Below are positions 33,768 through 45,300 of a stretch of DNA of 64,000 nt, in pieces (the first letter of the stretch is position 1; each line of letters opens with the position of its first letter). The DNA comes from Protula sp. h YS-2021. Taxonomy: Eukaryota > Annelida > Polychaeta > Sabellida > Serpulidae. Made by a program: the position numbers and the translations under genes. A model generated the notes under the pieces. It saw only the letters and a list, made by a program, of their open reading frames with translations, made no database searches and had not been told where the DNA came from. The stretch covers positions 57,168,053 through 57,232,052 of the forward strand of contig OX457027.1 of NCBI GenBank assembly GCA_949752745.1. Reading direction: 5' to 3'.

Positions 33768-34136
33768 TTATGAGCTGTCTTCTTGTCTTCGAAGCCTTTT
33801 ATCCTCTTCTTTCACCTGCTTCTTCAACATTTTCCATTCAGGTACTGTCAACAAAATACTCTTTTTCCTATGACGGTTTCTTCCAGACCCCTCATCTCTG
33901 AGGTACTTGTGAATGTTCGCCACTCCTTTATTGCCTTGTTACATAATTTTAATGTACTTTCCATTTCCCAGAGAACGCACTCCCTCTCACGACTGTAGTG
34001 GTGATGGCGTCTCCACTTTCAATTTCTTGGTGGTGGTGGTGGTTTTGGAATTTCTAAGTCCTTGATTGTATCAGCAAGATTACCCATATCAGTTGCAGAT
34101 CTCTTACGACTTGATTTCACTTCCATGTTAACGCTT
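33768..34136 (-). pseudogene. Polinton small ORF resembling transcriptional coactivator p15/PC4
   Basis: It starts at ATG 34136 (MEVKSSRKRSATDMGNLADT), followed by a basic/Pro-rich segment (IPKPPPPPRN) and a stop. It continues in other frames with LGNGKYIKIM, then GVANIHKYLRDEGSG and KKSILLTVPEWKMLKKQV. A beta-rich domain of this length ending in L-T-V-x-E-W-x-x-L matches PC4. In eukaryotes PC4 binds single-stranded DNA and aids transcription or replication. It lies between the polymerase gene and the repeated-module ORF, all on the minus strand. Confidence 0.55.
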
Positions 34137-34183
34137 CAGTGTTCATACCTCAAATAACTCTTACGTTGGAGAGCCTCCCCCCT

Positions 34184-36680
34184 TTATAATGTCGTTTTGT
34201 AATGTACATGGGCCAAGGTGGAATAGCCATCATTCAACACGTACCGCTTGTTGTCATATAGTGAGAGGGCTACTTTTCTCAACTTCTCCGCGAAAAGCTG
34301 GTACTCATGACTTCGAATAATGTGTGCTGTAGCCATTGGTTGAACAAACTGTCTCTATACTGCATATATTTAATGCGTCTTTGACAAGCTGGAGTGATGC
34401 CTTTAGCCCTATGTTTTTCTTCCCCACCATACATTAAGCTGTATATTTTAGGTTTGGGTCCAACAAACTCTTCAATGGGCATGCCTGCCGTCTCATCCTT
34501 TATTTTCCCACGCACTTTCTGTTTGGAATGTAGGAAATGATCTGACAGATAGTTACTTGTGTCGTACAGGTCAGCATCTTGTTGCATTTCCTTGTAGATA
34601 TCTTCCGTTTCTATGTCAAAACATAGACTGTCGGTGTCACTGAACAACAACTTGGCATTTGGATACTTGGTCTTGATGTAATTGTAATGAAAGTCAAACA
34701 TAAGCACTTTCCTGAGGTCGAGAATGGTGAAGCCGATTTGAATGGGCTTATCCAGAAGCAAACCCACTTTGCCTAAATGCACGTCGGTTAAATCTTCGTT
34801 GAATTCTGAATTTGTGGAAAGAAGGCATGGCCATGAGTTTATCGAACCGCTTTTCCTTGTGAACAAGTTCAACAGTGATTCGCTTTCTCACTTTTTCCAT
34901 GTTTTGGCCAAATACAGAGTTCTTCATAGGTTTGAAGAAGTCTTTCTCAAACGGGTTCTTGGCCAATTTTCTCTTTTCCGTGTTCAAAGTAATGTATTTT
35001 TCCAACCATTTACTCTGATCAAACATGATGGCATGGTGCACTTTAGTGACTTTCAACCCCAGTGAGACATACTGCAGCAAATTTCTATACTGAAGGACAT
35101 ATTTCTTCTTGCTGCACAAGTTAGAATGAGCTTTTCACTAGGTTTGCCTTTCATGTTCAAATCTTTTCGCAGCTTCTGACTGTACTCTGACAATTCTCCA
35201 ACTTTGACACATTAATGTTCTGGAGACACTGAATTGAATGTGGGTATTATAAATCCACTTCTAAAATGTACCCAATGTCATCATCTTCAGCCACATCCAT
35301 GAAGTCGAGGGATTCTGGCTCACTCACCCACATAAATCCACTTCGTGGCATGCTTTGCGACATGGCCCAACCATACACGTTGTTTGCGTCGAGGTACATC
35401 AGATAGTTGTTGGTATCTCAGAATTGTAATCTGCCACATAGGTATTATTTACTTTTGCATACTTGTGCGTGATCACAGATATTCCTCCACGTATGCCTTT
35501 TCAGCCATTTGGTACATATCAATGTCAGTGATTAATTCCAACTTCACCTTTGTCGCTTTTAACATAGCATCCCACGACAGTCCTGGCGCTGTATAATAAT
35601 GGACAGGATCCAATTCATACGTGCTGATACATACTTGACAAAAATTTTCAAACACATCAGCCAGCAGTAGCACATCTGATTTCAGGTAAAGGTCGTGGTA
35701 TTAACCGAATGTGGTAAGTTGAATGTATCCCACACCTTCTGCTCTTGTGCATAATCCTCATCGCTAACGTCCTCTTCGCTGAGCTGACTGTAACACTTGT
35801 ACTCATAAACTGAAAGCTGTCTGTAAATTTCAGATTGCTCATGGTGAAAGCAATATATTTCTCAATGATGTTGGGAATGATTGTAAGTGTTTCATCTTTG
35901 AATTCTCCAATTTCCTCCATGATCAGATGACTGCCATAACCTCGCAAATTGTGGAAAAAACAATGATAAAAGAATCTTTATCCTCCTGCCGATCCTTTCT
36001 AAGTCGAAATTGCAAGTTGCTTTCATTATGCGCTACTCCATATGATCTAAAAACACCTTTACAGCATGATGATTGGTTTCTTGTGGAATGATAAACGTTT
36101 CGCTCCATGCTTTCCACACACACACACGATGCTTATCTAAAAGATCTTGCCGCATAAACCCGTGAAGACAGTTGAAACAATAAAAAGCTGGAGTCTTATG
36201 CTTGGTTCGATAAGCCAGAAGTCTGCTGAAATTCTTGATCAAGCAGTAGTGCCTTTTGTTGTCACTGTTAATGAGAAGTAAGTTGATTTCTGTGGCACTG
36301 GCGTTTTGGCTGAGTTGTATCGGCGTGGGAAATGTCATGCCTTCTACCTTTAATTGCTTCTCAAATGGCTTGTACTGATTCACACGATCTGGTTTGGTGT
36401 GTGTTGAAGGGTGAAGGTTAGCCAATACTGACTATAAGAAACACTTGTTGTCTTCATTGCGAATGTTTAACACACCCTTCGTATTCTTCACTTTCTTCAC
36501 CAGCGGGATAAAACTGCTTGCTTCCAGAAACGCTGACTAGTTGTAAGTACTTCGATGTACAATATAATATCCAGCACCCAGCCCGAGCCTTGTCACTCAT
36601 GTTCGTCAAACTTAGTAAACAATTCTTTGTAGGCTTCCGGCAAGTCCTTTTCAATATCAGCTGGATTGTATGCTGTGTAT
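34184..36680 (-). pseudogene. Polinton protein-primed DNA polymerase B
   Basis: The gene is read from about 36680 to the stop at 34184-34186 through many stops and frameshifts. N-terminal pieces: IEKDLPEAYKELFTKFDEHE, NIRNEDNKCFL, then INLLLINSDNKRHYCLIKNF and FYCFNCLHGF with a Cys pair. The exonuclease region has GSHLIMEEIGEF and TDSFQFMS. Further on come SDVLLLADVFENFCQVCI and PGLSWDAMLKATKVKLELI. The polymerase palm shows motif A in DANNVYGWAM (about 35380), motif B in FFKPMKNSVFGQNME, and motif C in LFSDTDSLCFD (about 34640). The C-terminal signature is KRYVLNDGYSTLAH. Several nonsense mutations, including one in ILEVDL just after motif A, leave it inactive. Confidence 0.88.
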
Positions 36681-36689
36681 GTTTAACTG

Positions 36690-37239
36690 CTGATAAATGC
36701 ATTATCCTCTAAGTGTCTCTAAGTGTGTCTTAATGCGGTTCTCTTGCTGTCGTATTTAAAACAGCAAATCCGTTCCATTGTCGGGCTCAAGCCGTTTTTC
36801 CTGCGCGTTTTCGCCAAAACTAACCCTTCTGCCTTTCCCGACTTCTTCCGTCTTTTGTCTCCGTGCCGGTTTCTCCTCAACAAGCTCTTCATGAGCACGT
36901 TTCACTGCAGATATAAGTTCCGCTTCTGTACGTGCGCTAGCAAACTTGTCACGAGAATGTGAATGTCACTGCAGTTTTCACCTCAGCTTGTGTGCATGTT
37001 TGTGTTTCAAACAATTCCTTATATGGAAATTCCACATTGTATTCAATACAGAGGACTGGTGCATCCCATACTGAACTGGCTGCCATTGTTGTCGCATCAA
37101 TTGCTTGAACTGATATGCCGAAATGTGTTCTTACTCATTCATTTATACACCCAGGTTTGCACGCCAATGTGATTTCCAAGTTACCAATTTCGTAGGGAGA
37201 TGTCAAAAAATAAATTTTTCCTAACGAGTTTATTCCAAC
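36690..37239 (-). other. Polinton right interior, possible basic ORF
   Basis: Between the polymerase and the right terminal repeat I see no recognised gene. A minus-strand open stretch at about 36990-36750 reads KRAHEELVEEKPARRQKTEE and VGKGRRVSFGENAQEK, highly charged. It may be the N-terminus of the polymerase ORF or a separate small protein. This is where an integrase might be expected in other elements; none is seen. Confidence 0.35.
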
Positions 37240-37825
37240 ACGTCTTTGAATTGGGGATTGCCATTCGAACACATCTTTGAATGGCACGCTTTTCCCACAT
37301 AACCAACCCAAAAAATAAATAAACAACTAAACAAATATAACAAACATAACAAACAATTTCACTTACCCTCTTCCAACATCATGGTTGGAGGTGTATTCAG
37401 CGGCGTTGTCATGATGTCTTGACGACATAATTACCTGTTCAGGGACAAAATGGCATTTTTATAAGAATTTTGGGGGTCTGACGTCACAATGATTGATCGA
37501 TGACTTCACGATGATTGACAGCGGTAGAACTGTCGCTGCCTAGAGGGTCTGACGTCACGATGATTGACAGCGATAGAACTGTCGCTGATTTGGGAGTCCT
37601 AGTCCTAGTATGTCCTAGGGGGTCCTCACATAGTATGACCTAGGGGGTCCTCAAATAGTATGTTCTAGGGGGGCCTCACATAGTATGTTCTAGGGGGGTC
37701 TGACGTCACGATGATTGATGACGTCACGTGATGATAGACAGATGGTATAAGTAGGCGGGGCTTGATGACGTCACGTGATGACGTCACGATGATTGACAGT
37801 CGTAGAACCCCGTTTTCCATCTACT
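37240..37825 (-). repeat. right terminal inverted repeat of the Polinton
   Basis: It mirrors 25852-26400. It has at least six copies of TGACGTCA, a run of slightly different TAGGGGGTCCTCA-type repeats (37605-37700), and, inward-facing, TTATAAAAATG and GGGTAAGTG at the same relative places as in the left repeat. It also carries the ATTCAAAGATGTGTTCGAATGG words. Confidence 0.85.
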
Positions 37826-38000
37826 TTGGTGACAATAATTCTACTTCTTAATTTGAGTTTAAGAGTGAATCAGTTATGAACGGCTAGGCCAAGAGAGCGA
37901 TAAACGTGGTTTTTTTCGATATCAAGAGTATCAGTAAAGCTAGCGTTTTTAACCACTTGTATCTATTGCGTGACGTTCGCAATTCAGTATTTTATTAATT

Positions 38001-38340
38001 GCCCTTTTTATTCCGCATTAAAATGAGCCTTTGTTTTGCACAAATGTTGTAGCTGTTTAGTTGTATCGAACAGACGTTTACAAGAGCAAGTCCGACCTCC
38101 TCCCACCATTTCTCGGGCCCGGATAAAAATTGACACCGAATCCCATGAAGTACTTGGAGCTAGGCATAAAGGTTTTGTACTCCAGGGAAATAAATGCCAA
38201 ATTTAATTAGAAATTACATTTCAACTGTGTCACGGGCACAGAAAAGATAGCATGATACTTATTAAACCATCGATCCAACTAAACAGCTACAACGTTTGTA
38301 CAAACAAAACCCATTTTAATGGGGAATGAAAAAAAGGCAC
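38001..38340. mobile_element. MITE-like inverted repeat, about 70-bp arms
   Basis: The arms 38001-38069 and 38271-38340 are reverse complements with a few mismatches (shared CATTAAAATG and GTTGTAGCTGTTTAGTTG). No clear target duplication is seen, so the family is unknown. It sits between the Polinton and a scrap of NAT. Confidence 0.6.
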
Positions 38341-38353
38341 GATGAAATGATAC

Positions 38354-38400
38354 TTTGATTGTGATGGAGATCATGTGGCATTACTTGTGAAAAATTTGGT
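38354..38400 (+). pseudogene. NAT fragment (catalytic-His segment only)
   Basis: About 15 codons read FDCDGDHVALLVKNLVA. They match the intact NAT at 22.5-23.4 kb (CDGDHVALILENL), including the catalytic His. No further NAT sequence is found on either side: a MITE abuts it on the left and the DIRS relic on the right. It is the remnant of a second NAT copy in the opposite orientation. Confidence 0.6.
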
Positions 38401-38862
38401 GGCAACCCCCACTCCCTCTGCGACAAGTGCAGGCCTGCGGAAGGATAAGTACTGTGCGAAGAGCGAAACACATGCATTGCATGTGAGCACCTCTCTCATA
38501 CGGATTAGAAAGCGATAGAGACAAGGCGGTTGCAAGCAGGCACCCAATCCATAACTCGTCTCCCCACCCTACCGTCTCAAGATATCTCTCTGCCCCTGCC
38601 GACTGCAAATTTTGCCGGAGCATTAGCTTTAGAGACGCAATTAAAGAAATTTCACGATTGGCAGGGTAGAAGCGGGCAACCCCTACGCAGACAAAGGGAA
38701 GCATACCATTCGGCAGACCTCATAAAGAGAAGAGCCAGAACAGAAGGCATTTCTGGCTCTGACCACTAGTGCTAGAGTGGTCAATTTGAAGGCGGCCAGG
38801 CGGAGAGAATTTGTGCAAATGGACTTGAGCCACGGCCACTGCAGCAACCCGCAAAAAGAGCA

Positions 38863-39246
38863 GTGTGGATGCCCAGAGTTAAACCAGACTCGGATATCCC
38901 CTGTGTAGAAAAAGATGCTAAAATCCTTGAAGAGCTTTCCCGCCAAAAGCTGAACATTACTTCAGTGCAGGATCATACGCTAAAAGTTTTTAAGGAGGCG
39001 CTAGCCCAAAGGGGGATATCCGACCCCATGGTGCTGAAGCTACTGGAATGCGTTTCCGATGCGACTAGAGATAAGGCAAAGATAACGGCAAATCAGCTAA
39101 CTTCTATTTTACAGTTGCGAAGGGGCGCGTTCTTGCTGCATTGCTGGCCCTCTGTCAACGGTTATAGGGAGTTAAGACATTCCAGCATCTGGAGTCAACC
39201 AGAACCTTTCCCTCTTCAAGACGTAGGGGGTCAACCTGGAAAATAG
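38863..39246 (+). pseudogene. DIRS gag-like region
   Basis: A 127-residue open stretch (KDAKILEELSRQKLNITSVQ, LKLLECVSDATRDKAKITAN) with helical, charged composition sits directly upstream of the RT. The position and SDATRDKAKITANQL suggest the DIRS gag-like ORF; there is no clear domain signature. Confidence 0.45.
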
Positions 39247-39549
39247 AGATTTATGCCAGGACTTGGCGCTGATGTCTCGCCCAACACGCCCATTTGCGAG
39301 AACCACTTCCTCTAGGGATCGCGTCAAGAGACAGCACAGAGATCTGCACCTCAGTCATGCAACCACTCACCTTCAGCAAAAAAAACAGAGGCAACAGGAG
39401 GACCCTGCCACCAGCCACCATGCGTCGCAGTAATACAGGTAGCAACGAGCCACTTGGCTCCGACAGCGCTATTCCCTTCTATTCAAGAGAGACAACAGGG
39501 CAGGCGCATTGCCAAAGCTCCAAAACACATAGCCACCTCGTATACCCAG

Positions 39550-40700
39550 GGCTCTGAGCAGGATCAGGTTCTGCAAGATATGATGCGAGAGCTTCTAAAC
39601 AAAAGGGCTATACAGACTCCGAACAAGGCTTTTTCAGTCGGTTATTTTTGGTTCCCAAGAGAACGAAGCGTGGAGATTGGTCAAAGACTTGTCAGAACTA
39701 AACCAATTTTTCCGTACGATCAGCTTTCAGATGGACACTGCTCAAGTAATCAAGGAACTGATACAGGAGGGCAGATGAGGGACGTCAATAGATTTATTAG
39801 ATGCGTACCTCCACATCCCAATAAGCCGAAAAAATCGCATATACCTCTGCTTTCAAATAAGGGAGAAAAGGTTCTGGTTCCTGGCACTTTTATTCAGGCT
39901 TTCCATAGCCCCATACGTATTTTCGAAATTGATGAAGGTATTGAAATCATGGGCCAGACCCAACAGTTTGCTCGTATCTGTATATGTGGAAGAACGGTTC
40001 CTAGACCACAATGAGAAGTCACAAGTCAAAATTCAAACACTCCTCTTAGTAAGTTAGGCGCTTCTCTTGGTCAATTTGGCAAAATCAGAACTTGTGCCCA
40101 AGCAGCAGAAGACCTTTCTCTGAGAGAAATGAAACTTGGAGTTAACAATAACCTACCCCACAAAAGAGTGACGGGAAAGAATTGTCTTAGCTATTCGAGA
40201 TATCACTCCCCATCAGCCCATGAAGTTTATTCGAATGGATTGTCTATTGGGTCTACTAGTAGCCCCAGAAAAGACACTTAAACGGGGCAAACTTCACTAT
40301 AGACGGTTTCGCAGGACAGTGAAATCGGCGATAGCTCAAGGAAGGGTTCACAGGCTAGTGGTCATCACCTGGAAAGCAATCGAAGAGCAGCAATAGTGGC
40401 TATTCCCAGAATGCCCATCCCAGGGTTTCCCATTCAGGCCTCCCACCCAGTGCTGTCAGTTCAGACAGACGCCTGGTCCAAAGGGTGAGGCTTCTACTTC
40501 AGAGGAAAGCTGTAGAAGCGCACCTGATTAACCCAATTTAAAATATAAATATAAATAAGTTAGAACTAAGAGTTGTGTAGCTAGCAATCACCCAATTGTT
40601 CCCCATTCTGGAAAACAGTTGAGTAAACGCGATGGTAAACAACTCAACAGCAGTGGCTTATCTCCGCAAGCAAGCAGGCACCCATTCAGCCAAGGAGTTT
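39550..40700 (+). pseudogene. DIRS reverse transcriptase/RNase H
   Basis: It begins at about 39568 (VLQDMMRELLNKRAI). After a frameshift at about 39660 the RT continues: LVKDLSELNQFFRTISFQM, a stop, then GTSIDLLDAYLHIPIS with the motif A Asp and LSIAPYVFSKLMKVL. The motif C position reads VYVEERF instead of the usual Y-x-D-D, so it is inactive. An RNase H start follows at about 40457 (SVQTDAWSKG). Confidence 0.75.
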
Positions 40701-41202
40701 GAAGGAGAAATCCTTGCATAGCGAGAGATCATGGGATCTGCTGTCGGCAGACCAAGTAGCTGGCAAACTAATCGCAATTGCAGACCTGGCCTCCAGAGTG
40801 AACAGAGTAGTATAACCAGAGTGGTGTCTAAACCTAGGCTTCTGTTAGTGGATAGTGGCTCAGTCCCCGTGGGGTTTCCCCTATCTGGATCTATATGCCA
40901 ATTCCCTAACATACCAACTTCCAAGATATGTCTCTCCTCCCCAAACCAAAGGGGATAGACGCCTTCAAATGTCAGTTAGTCGAGCAAGTACTATATGCCT
41001 TCCCGTCACAGACCATGTTAAAACAGGTTCTCCTCAGAACTCTTATGTTTCCAAGAAGCAAGCTCATCCTGATAGCTCCATGGAACCATATGCTCTGTGG
41101 CTCGCCCTACTGTCACCTTCCAACGGTAGCTTTTATATCAACCACACATTCACTACACCCCTTATATCCTAGACCTACGGATGTGATACCTATCCCACCT
41201 TC

Positions 41203-42167
41203 TTGAAAGATCAAGGGTTCTCAGAGGGTTTAATAAGGAAAATGACTAGGGTATATAAGCCATCCATATCTAAGACCTATCGATCACAGTACAATAGGTT
41301 TAGGGGCTGGTGCGTGAAGCTAAGACTTGACCCATTCAAGCTTCCATATGGGTCGTTGCCGATTTTTTTAAATTTCTTACATGTAGAGTTAAACCTAAGA
41401 CCATCTCTTATTAATGTTCATAGGTCAGCGATCACAACAATGCTCAAATCAGTTTCAAGCTGCGATCCAGGAGATAACTCACAGATCTCAAAACTTCAAA
41501 CATTTTAAACAAGTGTCAGCGCCTTCCAGGTTAAACGTGGCACAATTGGATCCAGAACTAGTTCTCCGGTTTTTAAGTTTAGGCAAACTTTGATGAAACA
41601 ACCATATCCTCCAGATTGACTAGCCTAAAATTTATCTTCCTTCCAGCGCTAGAGTCAGGTAAAAGAAGACGGAAACTCTATGCGTTAGAACAGGAGGTCT
41701 ATAAAGTAAATGGCTCCTGGGATATAGTGGTTCTTAAGCCTAGACCATCCTTCATGGGTAAGATCGACGTAGTCACTGAAGGGGCTGGTAAATTCGAAGA
41801 GATAAGGCATACATTCCTTCCCACTCCCACATCACAGGAAGAGCCACCCCCCTTGCTTTGTTCTGTGCGTGCCCTTAGGAAATACATGGAGTTATTCAAG
41901 GATCAGAGATTGTCAAGTTATAAAGCACTAATCATTTTATTTAGACCTTGTGTGACCAGAAACATTTCCAAGCAGACTGTATCTAATAACATCAAACGGG
42001 TAATTTTAGAGCCATACTCTAAAGCCGAAAGAAATCCTGAATTTCTGACTCAGTGTAAAGTCAAAGCACATCAAGTGAGGCAGGTAGCTAATTTCTTTAA
42101 AGCCTTACACAATGATTTAGACGACGACAATTGGCCTTTTTATAACGGCAGAAAAGGTCATTTTTAA
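41203..42167 (+). pseudogene. DIRS tyrosine recombinase
   Basis: The first part (41203-41508) is the core-binding region: SISKTYRSQYNRFRGWCVKL and LPIFLNFLHVELNLRPSLIN. After a gap with a frameshift, 41616-42167 reads SLKFIFLPALESGKRRRKLY with the first catalytic Arg region (SGKRRR). Further on comes KVKAHQVRQVANFFKALHND with the H-x-x-R box. The final segment shifts frame before a recognisable catalytic Tyr. Confidence 0.75.
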
Positions 42168-42300
42168 CCCCAACTCTCTGTCTGTTACAGCAAGAGCTAC
42201 AGTCAGAGCCAGACCGGAACATTAAGCAAACCGGGACGAGGCTCCAGACAATCCCCAAGCCCAGTACAAGAGGGGGAAGCAACCCAAAGGCAGTTAACTT

Positions 42301-45300
42301 TCAAACACATTAGAACTGTTACTTGCCTAAGTGAATTCATACATTAAATCTATTGCCGTAGAGTAATGACTTGCAAAAATTTCACTGTAATACATGTGAA
42401 TTTGAGTGAGAAAGAATCTGGGATTTATTTGTGTTAAAATTGGTAATTAATTCCCTTTCAATTACTACAGTTTGAGTTGATCGCTAACACTAATTAGTGC
42501 ACAGTGTTTACTTCTACAGATCGTGTGATTTAACGCCAATGACGAACATTATTTTATGGTAAAATTACCGTACATCAGTCAGTTAGTATGTACGTCACCC
42601 GACATCAGCTGGGCGTACCATCCGTGGTAGGTCTGAGGGGGTGGTTGTAAGACATATGCGTAGTTTTGATCATAGAAGTATCCTTACTAAGTTGTCTTGG
42701 TCGGGTCATTTCAACTGTGATTGTGTGTGCATACATATGTACTTATCTACGAGGTTCTAGTCTATCCCTCTTCGAAGAAAGGGGAAGAACCAAGTGAGGA
42801 AATGGGTAGAGACATTTCGGGTAATGGCTCTTCCCACTTGACTACACCCATTAGCCACTTGAACCCCTTTTCCTGGAGCCACGCCAAATGAATGGCTCTA
42901 CCCATGTGTCCGGAGCCACATGGCCAATTATAGCAACACTGAAGCCAAAATGACTGCACCCACATGGGTTTTTAATTGTTGTTCTTTCAGTATAATTCAT
43001 TTTAACATTTAGTATATGTGGTATTGTGCATCGAGATATGATATTGTTAACTCGTTAAAGACTCATTAAAAAGCCTCAAAGGGAATTTACTACAACGCCT
43101 TTTTCTAATCCCATCTAAAGGTGGAGATAAGCGAAGTTAGCTTTTGCGAACTAAAAACCATCGTTTTATTTCGTAAAATGCTTTTAAGGATAAGAGCGTA
43201 GTTCACGTACTGAGATAAAAAAGGAATACGGGTAATTTGTTGTCACTCAGTCTTAAACACACGAATTTTCCGGTATTTCACTTAAGCTATCTATCAATGT
43301 TCTAGGACCAATAGAACTGGAGATATGGCGTGTACAAAAAAGCGATGATGGACAGACGGATAGACGGTCGGACACCTCAAACCTATAGGCCCAAATCCGA
43401 AGGGTTGCGGTCTAAAATGCGGTAAGACATTGAGATAAGTATATTGGGGAGGGGAGGTGTGGTGGGAATACAAGAAGATAAATGGGAGGTGGTGGATATA
43501 CAAGATAAAAATTCCTATGCCACCCATGGCGTAGTAACTAAGCGGGGTGACAGGAGATATGTTGCGTCCACAGTGCCTGATGCCATCCTGGTTGTCGTCG
43601 CGCGAGAGGGTGGCAGGAGAGTAAAAACAATCCCGTCTCTCCTTCCATTTATTCTTGCCTTGATACGCGTAACCCGCGTTGAATTTGCAACACCCCACAT
43701 AAAAAGACGAGCTGCTTAAGATACGCTGTTTCCTGCTCCGCTAGCTAAGAATACTGATGCTTAATTTATGTGTGGTGTAAAATTACTATTGACAAAGGCA
43801 TCTTTCGCTTTAAAATTTCATACAGCACCAAATTGATATCCTTCAAAAATCAAGTAAATCTTTTAACTATTCACGTTTCTGTCCAGTTGTACAGAAACAA
43901 TTTGCAGAGAAAAAACGAAAAAAGCCCTTTCAAATACAAACTCAAATGCAGTGGGAAAGTGAGCCTTTCTGATTGCAAATACTCAGCATTAATGACCAAT
44001 ATCATTAACAAGTTTTATCTGTAAAACGTTTGAAAGTATGATAGTTAAGAGACCAATGTGGTTTCTAGAAAGCAATCATTTTTGGCCAACATTCGAAGTG
44101 GAGTTAAAAACAATTATCAGATTAGACTCATTTGTCAGGGAGAATGGCCTCAATGGTTGATATCGCTGTCCTCGTCCTTTTTCTACTAGAGAAAGCAGCC
44201 TGTGTGTTAAAAGCAATAAAGATATTTTAATCATGAATCCTGGCAACATCATTTAACTGTGAAACAATTTTTAAACTATCATTACTTTTAGGTGCAACTC
44301 AGCAAGATATTCTCAAACTAATCTTATCGGGAAGAGGGCTTTCAACAAGGTTGCATTTTAAAGTTATACTTTTCAGCCAAACTTTTAAAGGTAACGAATA
44401 TTAGTACCTACCCAGTTTTAGCGGTTTTTTGTGATTTGCCTAAAATTGATGCAAACACAATATCTTGTTGACATTTATAAAAATAGCTTTATGCACCATA
44501 TTGCTCTGAAGATTCAGAGTGTCACTAACAGGCTTCGGAGAAAGTTCTTTCACATTTTAGAGTTTGAACAGTATCACATGGGTTATCAGATGCATTTATC
44601 TTGCATATTATTGCACATCAAAGGCTTTTTATTATTATTGTCATTAGGAGACTTGGAATGGTAGCTCCAGACACAAGAGGGAGACTTAATTAAATCTGAC
44701 TTATCTTAATTTTGGTGACTTAGTAATGATAGAGTGATAATGACATTCTTTAGAAGAACATCAGTTAACACAGTCATGAAACTGTGGCTTATGCTTAATG
44801 TTCTGCCAGCCGTCAACACACGAGAAAATAACCATGTCCTTAAAAATCTCTTATAATGAAATTTCATCAATCCTGACATCAGCATTCTCGAGCTAGGGCA
44901 TTGTCAACTGGCAATCTTGTTTCAATGACATTCAGCAGTATCAATGATGTAATCAGATAAGAAATGGAAACACTTCTCCTAGACTATTTTGCAATGTCTT
45001 GCAGAGGCCAAAAACCTCAACCCAGTCGAACCTTAACACCCATAAAATATTTGACAAAACCAAAAAGTTTTTTATTTTTCCAAAGTAAAGCAGAATTTAA
45101 TAGAGAAATATAGCAGCGCTACTAGGCAAAGCTAGACATTAGGTTCTGCAGAGTCCCAAGACACTTTGTCATATCTGGAAAGGAAGTCACTGGCAAAGCC
45201 AGAAAGCTTTTAAAATACAATCTATCCGACCTACTCCTACCACTTCACATCTCAAAATATAACACTACTTTGAAAAGAGAATGAACATAGAAATAACAAA

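Larger units (their letters stand above)
25852..37825. mobile_element. Maverick/Polinton element, complete ends, decayed genes
   Basis: The element is bounded by terminal inverted repeats starting AGTAGGTGGGAGACGG (left) and, read inward on the minus strand, AGTAGATGGAAAACGG (right). A perfect 6-bp target duplication TTGGTG lies at 25846-25851 and 37826-37831. The 5'-AG start and 6-bp duplication are diagnostic of Mavericks/Polintons. At 11.97 kb (10.7 kb without the solo LTR inside) it is short for the class (usually 15-20 kb). Rightward genes: a Cys-rich/PC4-like ORF, packaging ATPase, two small ORFs, penton fragment, basic core-like protein, major capsid protein, cysteine protease. Leftward genes: DNA polymerase B and PC4-like ORFs. 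Every longer gene carries stops or frameshifts. No retroviral-type integrase was recognised. Confidence 0.93.
38401..42300 (+). mobile_element. DIRS-type tyrosine-recombinase retroelement, decayed
   Basis: The order gag-like region, reverse transcriptase/RNase H and tyrosine recombinase on one strand is that of DIRS elements, which integrate with a recombinase instead of an integrase. All frames are interrupted. Terminal repeats were not identified, so the ends are estimated from coding content. Confidence 0.75.

Noticed and set aside
43294..43719. Overlapping 134-, 91- and 61-residue frames in a GC-richer patch
   Set aside because: Frames on both strands are equally open and none shows a domain; GC content alone explains them.
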